A stretch of 64,000 nucleotides of DNA from Auriscalpium vulgare. Taxonomy: Eukaryota > Basidiomycota > Agaricomycetes > Russulales > Auriscalpiaceae. The number at the start of each line of letters is the position of its first letter. The stretch's first letter is position 1. Location of the stretch: positions 277,681 through 341,680 of the forward strand of contig JAHBBC010000035.1 of the NCBI GenBank assembly GCA_019915015.1, in the 5' to 3' direction. Shown here piece after piece: positions 11,775 through 23,233 of this stretch. Made by a program: the position numbers and the translations under genes. The notes beneath the pieces are model-generated. The model saw only the letters and a program-made list of their open reading frames with translations. It was not told the origin of the DNA and did no database searches.

Positions 11775-13401
11775 ATGATGCCTTCTGCTAGTGCAATCAT
11801 GACTGCCCAAGATCTCCCGGCCGAAATCCTGACTTACATCTTCGAGCTCGCCGTCGAAGACGAATCGCTCTTCGAGCACATGCATGCGACGGTGATGACC
11901 GAGTCCGCCTGGGGGCGGAAGACCCCCACCTCCGACTGGCTCCTCATGGACCCTACCAAGGTTGCACACGCCAAGCAGATCCGCAAGTACACCATCACAA
12001 AGGTACGTATCGTGCATCTCCACGCGTTCGCCACGTTCCCCGACATTTTCTTCCACCTCACAGGCCCTCATGTTCACGTGCCGTCGCTGGTACAAGACCG
12101 CGTACCACCTCCTCTTCCAGTGCCTCTTCGTATCCGACCCTTCGCGGCTGCCGGGCCTATGCACTGTGCTCGACCGGTATGCATGGCTCGGATGGTACGT
12201 CCGGCGCATCCACCTACACCGATACTACGCGACGCGCCGCTTCACCCTGTCCGACCTCGAGAACATGCTCGTCTCCGTCATCCACCAGTGTCCGAACCTC
12301 GAGCTATTCACCGTCGAGTGGGCCATCACGCCGTCCTTCCCCGCGATCGCGGACGCGCTCACCACGTACTCGACTAAATCCCTGCGCTCGATATACTGGA
12401 CACTGTCGCCGGAGTCCCTCCCGCGCCTCATATGGGCGCTCGACTCCCTCCCCGGGCTCGTGTCCGCCGAAATCCACCTCGAATCGAAACATGGCTTATC
12501 AGGCGAAGCCGAAGACGAGGCATCGATCCTCCTCGGCGCCGCCGCGGAGGTGGCCATTGCCCTCCCAGCGCTGACGCAACTGACGCTTTGGGGCCACTCC
12601 CAGGACTTCATCGAGCAGGCCACAGGGTGGTCTCTGCCCGCCCTGCAGAGCTTCACGCTCGACTTTGCCGCGAACCGGAACGACCTGCCCGACGTCGTCC
12701 CGTTCCTCGCGCAGCACGGCACGCAGCTCCTGTACCTGGACCTCAACACCATCCCTGCCATCGACATAGCTGCGGTGGTTGCCGCGTGCCCGCTCCTTAA
12801 GACGTTCGCGTTCAACCCCGACTGGCGGCTGCAGTTCCACGTTGACTCAGCCGACCCAGCCGCGTCGCCCACGCTGCTGTCCTCCCCGCATCCGAACATC
12901 ACCCACATCGGTCTTCATCAGCTGCTGCACGCGTTCCTGCCGTCCCGAGGCAGCGAGATCACGGCCGCCCTTCCTACTGCCGCGACGTATCTCCTGCAGC
13001 GCATAAACGACTTGACGTTCGGACAGCTCACGAAGCGGCTGTTTCCTCAGCTTCAGGTGATACGCGTGCTCAACCGCACACTGCTGACGGGCCTCGAGAA
13101 GAACAACGGCCCGGAGGATGAGGGCATGGATCGGTGGAAGCGGTGGGTTGCGCAGTGTGATGCGGAAGGGATTCGGTTGGAGGATTGCACAGGCGCGCAC
13201 CTAGGAGATTTGCCCATGGATGAAGATGAGGAAAGCGACGAGGAGGAGGACGAGGAGGACGAGACCCGGCTGCGGCCCAGCAACGTCAAAGAGCTGCGAA
13301 GTCTTATCGAGGAGATCCGCCAGATGTTGGCCGCGGAGGAGCCCCAGTTAGAGATACTTACTGACGCGCTCAAGCGTTCACGAAGCCACACGTATACCTA
13401 G
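11775..13401 (+). CDS. F-box-like protein, 521 residues
   Basis: Two exons (11775-12002, 12064-13401) join in frame. The N-terminus DLPAEILTYIFELAVEDESL is a typical basidiomycete F-box start, followed after the splice by ALMFTCRRWYKTAYHLLFQC, the second half of the motif. F-box proteins recruit substrates to SCF ubiquitin ligases through Skp1. The rest is Leu-rich with LRR-like spacing (LPALTQLTLWGHS, LQSFTLDFAANRNDLPDVV, LLYLDLNTIPAID), which would be the substrate-binding part. The C-terminus carries a very acidic run of Asp/Glu at about residues 425-440. Agaricomycetes have large expanded families of such proteins; I cannot name a substrate. An ATG nine codons further on is an alternative start. 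Confidence 0.8.
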
Positions 13402-13942
13402 CCGGTTCGTGCCCCGCTGTGTCTTTTGTGCGCCCAACTCACTCTACGTCGGCGACAGCGTTGCATGTTAGAGTACGAACCATCACATGACCGTGTATCT
13501 GCATACCATCATCACGGGGGGGTCAGATGCTCGGCGTCAGCTGCCTCTACTGCTTCAAATGGCCCCGGCCGCCCTCCTCTCGCCGGCCGGACAGTCTACT
13601 CATCCTCGCATCTGCTGCCTTTCCTCTGTTGCTGCCAGCCTGTTGCTTGCCATACTGACCTCTGCGAGCCTGCAGGACACCCACGCTGGACGGGACACGC
13701 GAGGAGTGCGCGCCCGATCGGATCTGTACCCCGCATTCTACCCCACATTACGTGTATCAGCCGGCCGCGCCCCGCTGAGGCTGAGCTGAGCCCATCCCAG
13801 ACCGCGCCGGTCCCCTATAAAGCCCTCCCTTGCGCCCTCCTTTCTCTCACTCTTACCCACGCACGGACGCCCTCTCTTCGTCCGCCACCCGCCTGCGCCT
13901 CCCCCGCTTTTGATACCTCCTCTTGAGTGTGGCTTGCCTCCC
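13402..13942 (+). promoter_or_regulatory. promoter and pyrimidine-rich leader of the small Cys-rich gene
   Basis: The block ends with a TATA element (CTATAAAG at 13815-13822) followed by a long C/T-rich tract up to the ATG at 13943. This is the usual layout of strongly expressed basidiomycete genes. The same CTATAAAG octamer precedes the quinone reductase gene. Confidence 0.6.
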
Positions 13943-14444
13943 ATGGCCGACGTAACTTCCGCCCCCACCGTGGAGATCCACGACGCGGTCTTCTGCCAGC
14001 AGCACCTCAAGGAGGTGGTGAGTGCCCCGTCGCTCCATCTGCCATCTGGCGCCCGATCGCGCGATCTAGGGCTGCGATAGCGTCTCTGTCTGACTGGTAA
14101 CCCGTCTGCAGTGCACGGAATGCAGCGTCGACACCCGCGAGGAGAACGACGGCTTCTTCGGGGTGCGCACTGCCTCGCCCTCTTGTGTGTTGTCATGGCG
14201 ATGCTCACTGGACCTGCAGTTTGACTTCTTCGAGCGTGAGGGCATCGAAGCCCCGCCGGTCACGACGACCAAGGACGGCGACTATTCGTGCAAGAAGCAC
14301 GGCTCGGCGTGTAAGTCATATTGCTACTCTTCAATGAGCAGCCCTTGACGCATATCGCTACTCGCAGCGTGCAACCAGTGCTTAGGGTGGAAGAAGCAGA
14401 TCACGCGTGCGCGGACGGCGGCGAAGAAGGCCGGGAAGAAGTAA
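13943..14444 (+). CDS. small cysteine-rich protein, 97 residues, putative zinc binder
   Basis: Four exons (13943-14017, 14112-14162, 14220-14310, 14368-14444) join in frame, although the gene is too split to appear as one open frame. The protein starts MADVTSAPTVEIHDAVFCQQ. It contains Cys/His pairs spaced like metal ligands: CQQHLKEVCTEC, then CKKHGS and CNQCLG. The C-terminus is basic (KKQITRARTAAKKAGKK). No signal peptide is seen. The spacing suggests one or two zinc sites. I do not recognise a named family. The TATA box and pyrimidine-rich leader suggest strong expression. Confidence 0.75.
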
Positions 14445-14943
14445 TGGCCATGGGCGTAACAATAACCTCGAAACCAAGGCGCGATGTATCTTGTATGCTA
14501 TGTGAATAGGAAAGAATATTTGTGGAATTGCTTGCGACAATTCATGAAACTTGTCGCTATGTTCCTGTGGCAAATGCAATGAACTGAACAGTATCCGGCC
14601 GGTCTCCTAACTATCAACCACTGCTCCCGACGATCATACTCAGTAAGTCCCGCCTGGAAATGTATTCAGCAATTACCGAAGGTACCCGATGATGTATAGT
14701 CGACCCTTCGAACCTCCGAGTCGACAGACGGACATAACGCGTAGCATGACGTCGGGGGAGCCGGACCCAGCAGTCTATGATCACTCCTTATCGTGCGATC
14801 ACCGCACAGCGTGGTAGTAAGAAGGCGCAACGTGCGCTCATTATTCCAGGCGCTCCAACCCCATCGAGAGACAAGTATGTATGTAGTACAACAACGTTTT
14901 CCTCCAAACTGTCCGGAACACTCTACTGTGCTGTGCTCAGACT
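14445..14943. other. convergent 3' flanks
   Basis: This interval lies between the stop of the small Cys-rich gene (plus) and the stop of the quinone reductase (minus). It is AT-richer, and I see no gene or notable repeat. It should contain both 3' untranslated regions. Confidence 0.5.
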
Positions 14944-15878
14944 CTACTTCTTGGAGACGTGCGCGTAGAAGGCCTTGCCCTGAGCGGCTCCGATCTCGAG
15001 CTCGAGCGCGGAGGGCGAGCGCGAGCCATCAGCGCCGGCGAAAGTTCCCGCACCCCAGGGGGATCCTGACGAGCGCTCATGTAAATATACGCCTTCCCAA
15101 ACAGCAGGATGCAAGACATACCGCCGTGGACCTCGTTGAGGTTCGTGAGGAGGGGGAAAGCGGCGCCGTACCCGAGCGGAACGTAGGAGATGCCGTGGTG
15201 GGCGAGGGTGCTCAGGCTGGCAATAGCAGTGGACTCCTGTCCACCGCCGGGGGTCCCAGTGCTGAAGAAGAGGCCGGCAGATTTGCCATAGAGGGCGCCG
15301 GACGCCCAGAGGCCGCCAGTGGCGTCCCAGAAGGTCTAAAAAACAGTCCAGAAGGTCAGCCGGGACGCTCACGATGCTGTACAGAAAGACGCTTGCCTTC
15401 CACTGGGCGGGGAAGTTGCCATAGCGGGTGGGGATGCCGAAGAGGAAAGCGTCAAAGCCGGGAAGGTCAGTGGGGGCGAGGACAGGGTAGTCGGGCTTGG
15501 CCGGGGCGTGCATCTTGGCGAGGACCTCCTGGGGGAGGGTCTCGGCAATCCTAGAACTAGTCAGGACGGTGGCTCTGTCAGAGGGCATGGAACCACGGAC
15601 TGGTAGATGGTAGCGGCGCCACCGGCGGCCTCGACACCAGACTTGACCGACTCGGCAACTGGATGGGAGTGTGAGGGGGGTGATAGAAGGAGTAGACGAT
15701 GGGACATACGCTTGGCGATGTGGCCGTACATGGTGTAGATGACAATGGCGATCTTGGGGGAGGACATGGCGGGCTGGGTGGCGGGCTTGGTAGCGGGTGG
15801 AACGGGCTGAGCGGGCTTGGAGGCAGCTGTCGGGGTATCCTCGTAAAGGTTTGACTGCTTTTTAGAGGGGAAGCACAT
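14944..15878 (-). CDS. flavodoxin-like NAD(P)H:quinone oxidoreductase (WrbA/Pst2 type)
   Basis: These FMN enzymes reduce quinones by two electrons to hydroquinones. In wood-decay fungi they detoxify or recycle benzoquinones. Five exons give a protein with an N-terminal extension ([10 protein letters not shown] then a Pro/Ala/Thr linker), whose Cys2 could be lipidated. The FMN-binding start is [40 protein letters not shown] and [20 protein letters not shown] carry the flavin contacts. The end, [23 protein letters not shown], is diagnostic for the family. The intron after QWK appears to use a GC donor (AAG|gcaagc). A CTATAAAG TATA box precedes the start. Family firm; exact substrate not determinable. 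Confidence 0.9.
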
Positions 15879-15916
15879 ACAAGACGGGATGAGGGGCTGA
15901 GGCCATCGCGGAGGGG

Positions 15917-15924
15917 CTTTATAG
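15917..15924 (-). promoter_or_regulatory. TATA box of the quinone reductase gene
   Basis: CTATAAAG on the minus strand lies about 40 bases before the ATG at 15878. It is the same octamer as before the gene at 13943. This implies a short leader and inducible or strong expression. Confidence 0.6.
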
Positions 15925-16234
15925 GCCTGCGGTGAGAAGCCAGCGCCAGAGATGGAAATCAGTCGCGTAATGTCCGCCGATAATCGCTATGAATAAACCG
16001 TCCGCTTTCGGCAGTTCCCTCTCACAGGCTCCCCCAACCGGGCCCAACGTTCTCACCCTCGCACGTCCGCGTCAGCACGCTCGTGTCAGCACTCTCAATT
16101 TCTAACACTCTGCAACTACAGGATCCTCAGAACACCGTCTCCTCCACCCACCCGCCAACCGCGCCCATCTCGTCGTCCGGCCAGCCCCCAGCGCTCGGTC
16201 CCTCCTCTCGTCCACGCACAGCCTACATCGTTCG
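15925..16234. other. intergenic stretch between quinone reductase and CSN3
   Basis: This holds the upstream region of the quinone reductase and the 3' flank of CSN3. Both genes are on the minus strand. No further gene is seen. Confidence 0.5.
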
Positions 16235-18168
16235 TTAGCATATCATAGCACTCGCCTCGCGCCCCATGGCGCGTTGATCATGACATGTGCGGCACATAAG
16301 ACGCATTGTCATACCATTCATAAGCACCCGGCAAGCGGCATGCGCCTCGACAAAGACAGATTGACACAGGCCACGCACCTTGATCAAGTACTCCTTGCTC
16401 CGCGCCATCTCCCGCTCGAGCTCGCGAAGACGCTGCTCCTGCTCCTGCGCCGCGCGCAGCACACTGTCGACCTGCGCGCGCGACACCACCAACGGCGCGT
16501 CGTCCTCGAACGACACCGTCCCGTCTGCGGCAATCGTCGCGTTCATCTCTCCCAGCTCGATCTGCCCAATTCTCAGCCCTCGGCACCTGGGACAACGAGA
16601 GGCAACTGCTCACCATGCTCAGCACAATCCGCCGCACCTCCTCAGTGTCCTCGATCCCGACATTACGTCCGATCTCGCGCAGGCCAAGCGTCAGGTACGT
16701 CTCGGTGAGCTTCTTGATTGCCCACCGCGGCGCGCGGTCAATGGCCTGCTTCACCAACCCCAGATTTCCGTCCTATTTTCCCGGGTAAACATTGATCCAT
16801 ATCAACAATTGAAAAAATAAAAGAGTATATGCGCCAACGTACGTGCGCGAACAGACCCTCCTCCTTTCCCGCGACTGCCCGAAGCGCTGCCCCTTTTGGG
16901 TATGCCTTCGCAAATGCCCCATATGGCGTGTTGCGGACGTTCGCCACCGCGCCGTGCGTGTATTTCGGTAGCGGAAGGGTCTATAATGCATTGATTTGCA
17001 TGAGCATACCCGTCCGGTCTTCGCCACGACGCGACGCACCTTTCCGTGGAAGATCAGCTGCACTAGCAACAGCTTCTTCGCAGCGTCCATCTGGACTGCG
17101 CTCGCCTCGCTAGAAGGGCCCCCTGCGACGCTCAGGAGGCTCATCGGCCCGCCCATGCCACGCATACCCTGCATCGAGCCTGCGCCGCGCCCAGGCGCGC
17201 CGCTCACAGGCGCGCTCGCGCATATCTCGAACGCCTCGGCGGCGGCAGCCCAACGCTTCGCTACCGCGAGGGCGATGCCGGACAGATAGTGGTGCAGAAG
17301 GTGATCCGTGTAGGTGAGGTCGGGTGCAAGCGCAAGCGAGATATTCTCTATGGGCGTGAGAAGCACCGAGAGGGGCGGGGGGTGTTGCGCTGTTATGCAC
17401 GCCTAGCAGCGGGACGTCGTTAGCGCCGGGATTCAAAAAGGGCGCGCACTAACATTTAGAAAAATGGCGTGCAGTGGCGTAAGGTACGAGAGATCGGGCG
17501 GGTAGCGAGTGAGGAGCTCGTGCAACGGATCAATCGCAATTTTGAGCTACCAGACGAATGTCAGAGATCCGTATAGTTCACAGATTCTGGGCTCACATTT
17601 CCCAGCGCCTCGGCGCGCTGTATGATGCCCTTCGCAAGCAGCGAAACTAGCGACAAGTATCAGCGCGATCGCCTCTTTGGATATCCGGAAATACGACGCA
17701 CCGCGCTCCGGTGCGTGCCTCGCCTGCACCGGGTCAAAACGCCTCGAAAACTCTTCGATATACCCTCCTGGCACAGGCGCACCAGCGTGAAGCCTCGCAG
17801 ACCTATCGATCAGATCGGTAAGCCAATCCGCTTAACCACGAAGTTACTACACACAAAATAAACAGAATGCCGAGCGTATGGTTGGGGATGTTGAGGCCGG
17901 CTGGGCCGTCTCCGCTTGCAAGCGCGGCAGCCGGCGCGTGGCGCAGCGTCGCAGTCAGCGCTGTCAACGAATTGCTATTCTGGATCTGCACAAGGATGAG
18001 ATCCAGCGAGACGCTGTGCTCCGCTTGCGGCGCGACTGCGCCGGCGAGCGAAGAGGAGGTCTGCGGTGACGGCGCGCCTTGCGAAGAGGAGGCGGGCGGC
18101 GGGGTGAAGACGGGCGAAGAGGAGGCGGAAGCGAGGGGCGGGGTTGGGAGAGGCTGAGAGGATGTCAT
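16235..18168 (-). CDS. CSN3: COP9 signalosome subunit 3
   Basis: CSN3 is a PCI-domain subunit of the COP9 signalosome, which removes Nedd8 from cullins and so controls SCF ubiquitin ligases. The N-terminus (from 18168) is a Ser/Pro/Thr/Ala-rich extension leading to HSVSLDLILVQIQNSNSLTALTATLR. Helical repeats follow, including DLTYTDHLLHHYLSGIALAVAKRW and AAKKLLLVQLIFHGK. Then come PKYTHGAVANVRNTPYGAFAKAYP and the PCI/winged-helix part: GLVKQAIDRAPRWAIKKLTETYLTLGLREIG, NATIAADGTVSFEDD. About eight short introns interrupt it. The very last exon is uncertain: one acceptor would give a tail ASAMIC with the stop at 16235. It is the only signalosome gene in the window, though an F-box gene lies nearby. 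Confidence 0.8.
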
Positions 18169-18727
18169 CGTGAGGATTGACCTGCAGGGGGAGGGGCCGA
18201 TGCGATGTTAGCAAGGAGTGGCCACAAACGTATGCAAACGCGGGGAGCATGCCGCGAGGCCGCCAGGCAAGAGTTCTTCGACGATCTCCTGCACCCAACG
18301 ACAAGATGTTTCCCAGAGTACACTCTGACTTTCAAACTAGACAGATCGACTGTCCAACCCCTTCCGCCAAGATGACGACAAGATGTAGGACAATGCGGGA
18401 CTCACTGAAGGCCTCTTAATCTAGTTCTGCAGCTGTAGAGGCCCATCAGTTGCGCCTCCGCTACGCATAGCATCGCACTTACCGTCGTGCTGATCCTTTG
18501 CACACGAAAAATGGCAAGCAGACGCGTTCAAAGGAGGAGGAGGGGCACCGACGACGCGTGTGCGGGGATAAATGACTCTAGGAGCCACGAAGGAGCCTGG
18601 GAATCTTGACTGGCACTGAGACGCCCTCACGTGGCCGCCATCAGCGAAATGAGGAGCAGACGTCAAACCCTTACAAGGGTATACAAGGGTCACAAAGGTC
18701 GCAAGGCGAAACGCGATTCCCACTGGG

Positions 18728-18895
18728 CTGTATTTAGACTGTCATATCACAAACCCTTGGCAAGGCTGACCAGCGAGTTCAAGCTTGTCAACGCGGGACT
18801 GTCTGACGAGTTCAGGGCAAGTGACGCACAGGAGTATATTTAGACTGTCAGTTCACAATACCGTGGCAAGGATGACCAGCAAGTTCGACGACGCA
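18728..18895. repeat. imperfect tandem duplication, period about 105 bp
   Basis: Two segments beginning TATTTAGACTGTCA and continuing with CGTGGCAAGG/CTTGGCAAGG, TGACCAGC and AGTTC lie about 106 bases apart. They are similar but not identical, so the duplication is not recent. Their order on the strand is the same. No coding content is evident. Confidence 0.65.
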
Positions 18896-20998
18896 CTGCC
18901 TGGTGGGCCAGCGTGTCGAAATCACGCACCGGCCGGAATATGCGGTATTAGCTCCTCATTTGCTGGCAACGAAATATTCGGATAACGATGGCGCAAAAAT
19001 CAATTTATTTCTGCAAATGTAGATACTACAAATGTACTCTAATTCCCCTTGCATGCTCGCACGTAGACAATCAGAACGGCCGCACCGAAGCCGCACGCCG
19101 CAGTAGCACGCAACGTCCTCGCGGCGTTGAGTCTGGCGCACCTACGACACGGAGGCTGCAATTGACGAACTCCGAGTCGGGTTGGACATGTTGGTGACGG
19201 GTGCCGCGAGCAGCCGACGTGGCGGCGATCCGTCGTGCGATGATGGCGTAGCAGGAGATACTTCACACGCGCCTGGAGGCCGTAAAATAGGTCAGTGCAT
19301 GGAGGGCACGGGAGAGGTGCCAGACTCGCCAGAGCAGGTTGCGCCGAAGGTAGGCGCATTCCCAGTCTGCAAATTGTCGAGACTGTTTGCGTGTCATCGC
19401 TGTTTGTTGCACGTACCTTACAGTTAAGACAAATGGCCCTATCTTGGCCCTGTACGCATGCAGATTGTCGGATCAGAGCTGTGCTGCGAGCGACTGATCA
19501 TTAGTAAGAGTCAAGACAAGATAATGACTGACGTAGGAGAACAAGTGGACAGAGGCACCTTTGAAGTCACAAGTCTGGGTAAGCTGTGATCACAGTAACT
19601 ACTGATAATTCACTGACCTGGGAGTACTCGAGTACTTGACAGCGACGATGTGCGAGGTCGAGTAATGATGGAAGGATGGAGAGGACACGCAGGCCTACGG
19701 CAGGCGCGGCGGCAAGCGTGGGAACTATCTATGTACCCGGTACTGCGCCGCGAGCACTCGAAGTCTTGTCTAGATCTGTGATGCTAACTGACGATGCTAG
19801 GGGACGAGATCATCAACTGCGAAGACGATGGTGGACGCCAGGGAGAGAGAGTTGGGAACGGGGAGCGCGGCTTTGCGTGCGGTCGTCCTCAGCTTATCAT
19901 GTAGTACGTCTTCGCCTCCATTCTACGATATCATTTTCTTTCATCTTACTCGGGCTGCTCAAATCACCGGGCCTCCGAGTGTGTTTTCATGGCCTTCGAA
20001 GTGCCCATTGTGTATCTGTGCTAGGTGCTTTCTGGATTCCGACTCCATTCTTCTCGCAGGCTTCGTCGGGACGACAATTACACCGCGCCCGCGCGTCGCT
20101 CAAGTCCGTCTTGCCCTCATGCCGCAAATCCATGACGACGACGACGATAATTATGGATCATACGAGTTGATCACCATAGTCGTAAGGGATGCTCGAAATT
20201 GATTTATTATAAGGGAGAGGTGGCCCAGGTGCGTACTGCTCACAGCCGCCGCTAACCTTCCGCGCAATAGTGCCAGCGGGCCGTGTTGTAGTGTTGTAGA
20301 CATCAATTAATTCAACGTGATATATATGATGGTATTGTACGGCCTTCATAAGTTGATACATGGACGATCCAAGGATGCATCTCCCTTTGCAGCTGCGAAC
20401 ACGGGTTGCCGACCAGTTGCCGACTATTGACAAATCTGGGCTGAGCATTTACATGCCTTTACAAAGAGAACACAGGTGTGATAGAATTCCGTAGCTATGA
20501 TCTGGCCAGCGCAAAGCGCGCTGAGGACGTCGGCGGTACTGTAAAGCCTTGTACTGCCCTGGTAAACCTATGCAAATCAACGCCAGCACTGTCACGTGCG
20601 GTACGGGCGGCAAGGTAATAGCGGATGAACACTATTTTGCTGATGGCTTCGCTCTTGACCACCATCGACTTCAGGCGCGTCTGACTCTCCCGGGCGACTC
20701 TCTGGTCTGTTTTCGCACTGAGCACTGGGATGCTTGGAGGGTGTCTCTACATCTATATATGGCCTACGTGATGCAAGGAAACGCGTTCGACTCATCTAGC
20801 GGCCGCTCTCACTGGGCTCTTGACTCTGCGGGTATATGCTCTGCGTCTGCTCCGTCTCCCTTCTCTTACACTACGGGACGCATGCCGCTGGTAACTCATC
20901 CATGGAATGGGGTACAGCCGCCCGATTGATAGCCCCGCCATCCTGCGCTCGTTCTGACGTGCAGATATACATCAAGCAAAGGTCACGCCGCGCGCGTG

Positions 20999-21055
20999 TC
21001 CGTTTGACGAATTCCATCCTCCGTTTGACGAATTCCGACCTCTGTTTAACGTGTC
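20999..21055. repeat. two to three copies of a 21-bp unit upstream of the 21171 gene
   Basis: TCCGTTTGACGAATTCC occurs twice in direct order. It is followed by a decayed third unit (CTCTGTTTAACG) at the same spacing. It lies about 120-170 bases before the ATG at 21171 and just upstream of a TATA-like element, so it could be a repeated transcription-factor site. Confidence 0.6.
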
Positions 21056-21170
21056 ACGAGATCTGGCGTGCAGGCGTATATATTCTGCGTGCGCTCGCCC
21101 ATCCTTTCCTCAGTAGAACCCCCACTTCACCAGCTTCATTATCGTTGACGATAATAACCAAGCATACCCA

Positions 21171-23002
21171 ATGCCCACCTTCACCCTCATCACCTTCCGG
21201 GCCCCCGCCCTTCTGTATGCGCTTCATCCGAGCGTCCCGCGTCCAGCTGTCCCCGGCATCCGCGTTTCTGTCCTCGACACCCCTCGCATCGCCCACGCCG
21301 CCGCACTTCGTCGCCACGTCGTCGCCACGCCCGATGGCCGCTCTCCCATCCAACCGTCCACGGGCCGCCAGACCCTCCAGCCATACCTGCAGTGCCTCGC
21401 CCACGCCCGCCTCGCCGCCGTCCGCCCGCTCCGCCTGTACTCCCATGGCCAGGGGCCTCTGAGGCCTATGGACAAATCGGCGCGACTATCGGCGAGAAGC
21501 GCAAGCGGACGATGGTGGACACCGTGTGCAAGAGCGTGCATGAGCTAGCGGAGATCCCGGCGCCTGCCAAGCAGCGGCTGGTCGTGTCGGAGGCGGATGA
21601 GGACTACGTTATGGTGAGCTACATGCCTACACTTCAGCCAGCTCATCTGATCTCTCTACAGTTGGAGCCCCTCCCCAACGTCCTCAACGCCAACGACACG
21701 CCGAAGGTCCACGAGTCCGAAGTCATGGATGTGGACAGCGTACGTCTGCTTTGCCCACTCCATCAGAGCTTAACTGACACGCGTGTCCAGGAGATTCGCA
21801 AGGTCAACACGCGTCAGGCAAAGAAGGTCAAGAAGGTTGTCAAAGCCGTACAGCGCCGCCGCAAAGCTCAGGTCGCCTTCTGCAACATCCCGCAGTCGCT
21901 CGCCCGCCTGCCCACGCTCAGCGCCACGTCCCGCCACCGCCTTCAGCAGCTCCGTCTTCAGCCTGTAGCGCCGCCTCCTGCCACCATCGACGACGCGGAC
22001 GACGAGCTCTTCGCCTGCCTCAACGCCCTGGCCATCTCGGACACCGTCGACACCCCCGGCACTCCCGAGGTCAAGTCTCCTGGCACTCCCGGCGTGCTCG
22101 ATTCCGCACCAGCGACTCCGGTTGTCAGCAGCGCGCCGGTGGCTGAGGTCGACGCCTTCCTCGCGACGATCCTCCTCCCTGGTCTCCCCGGCGCGTCTGA
22201 CCTGTCCAACATAGTCGAGTCGTTAGTCGTTAGCGATGTTGTTAAGGCTGTCGAGAAGGGTGCCGGGGCTAAGGAGGATGGCGAGGACGAGGATGAGGAC
22301 GAGGACGAGGACGAGATCGACCGCGCTATGGATGCGTTTGCCGAGAGACACATGACGGGCGAGCGGAGGGTCATGATTGAACTCTTTGAGTTCCTCGCGT
22401 CTCCCCCAACGTCGCCATCACTCCCTCCGGTCGATGCCCCGGCATCGCAGCCCAGCACGCCCCCGCCCGCCTGTCTCTCTGCGACGCCCGAAGCCCCTGC
22501 TGCCCCTGCCAAGTCCGACTGCTTCGACTCGCTCTACGACGAGGCCGCACAGCCACAGGATGCTCCCGCCGAGACCGCACCCGCAGCGTCGGCGTCCTTC
22601 GACTCGCTGTTCGACGACCGTCCGACCCAGTCCTCGGATCCGGCTCCCTCGACGCCCCTGCCCGCCGTCCTCGTCACGCCCTCCTCGCCCATCGTCAATC
22701 CCAGCCCGTCGCCCCGCGTCACTTTCACGTCCAGCCCCCTCCTTGACAGTGTGGTGCGCAGCCCTGCGCCTGCATTCGAGGCGCTGGCCTTGGGCTTTTG
22801 CGACTACGACGTCCCCATGGAGATCGCAGAGGACGAAGGCTACGGGAGCCACGAGGAGCCGACTGTGCAGGTGGCGAAGGCCTCGCCGATGGTTGTCTGC
22901 GACGCGGACGCGCCGTTCGGGTCGCCGATGCTGACTGGAGAGATGTTTGTGGACGCCCTCGGTCAACTCGCGCGGTTGCTCGGATTCTTGCGCATCACGT
23001 AG
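21171..23002 (+). CDS. hypothetical Ser/Pro-rich protein with acidic tract; 5' exon uncertain
   Basis: From about 21455 the frame ending at 23002 reads convincingly: GASEAYGQIGATIGEKRKR, then VHELAEIPAPAKQRLVVSEADEDYVM. Introns at 21614-21661 and 21740-21790 have clear gt/cag borders. EIRKVNTRQAKKVKKVVKAVQRRRKAQ is a basic stretch that could be a nuclear signal, followed by Pro/Ala/Ser-rich sequence with an Asp/Glu run (EDEDEDEDEDEID). The only nearby upstream ATG (21171) is in another frame, so at least one further intron is needed. A weak candidate runs from a gtccgc donor at 21420 to an acceptor at 21463. I recognise no family. Confidence 0.55.
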
Positions 23003-23233
23003 ATTACGGGGCCCAGCTCCTTGTCGCCTTTTAATTAGGTACTATAGTTTACTGTACATCTCCGAGGCTAGCGCAGTCGCGCCTCCGGAGTCCTCCCTCA
23101 GGATCAGTGCGATCGCGGGGGTATCGTGTCCGTCTCGCTGGTCTGGGCGGCGCGATGCTCCTGTGCTTCGTTCGGCTTTTGACTAGTACGTCCTTCTCCT
23201 CTGAGTCTCTAAGCCTTTCTTCTTACTGACGCG

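Larger units (their letters stand above)
18169..21170. other. 3-kb gene-poor region with short repeats
   Basis: No open frame here looks like a conserved protein, and base composition is more AT-rich than in genes. It holds an imperfect tandem duplication of about 50 bases at 18728 and 18834, and a short repeat at 20999-21055. The last 100 bases contain a TATA-like gtatatatt at about 21068-21076, probably the promoter of the gene at 21171. The interval may carry old transposon debris. Confidence 0.5.

Noticed and set aside
19039..19359. A 106-residue minus-strand open frame
   Set aside because: No recognisable domain or neighbouring exons; it lies in AT-richer non-coding DNA.
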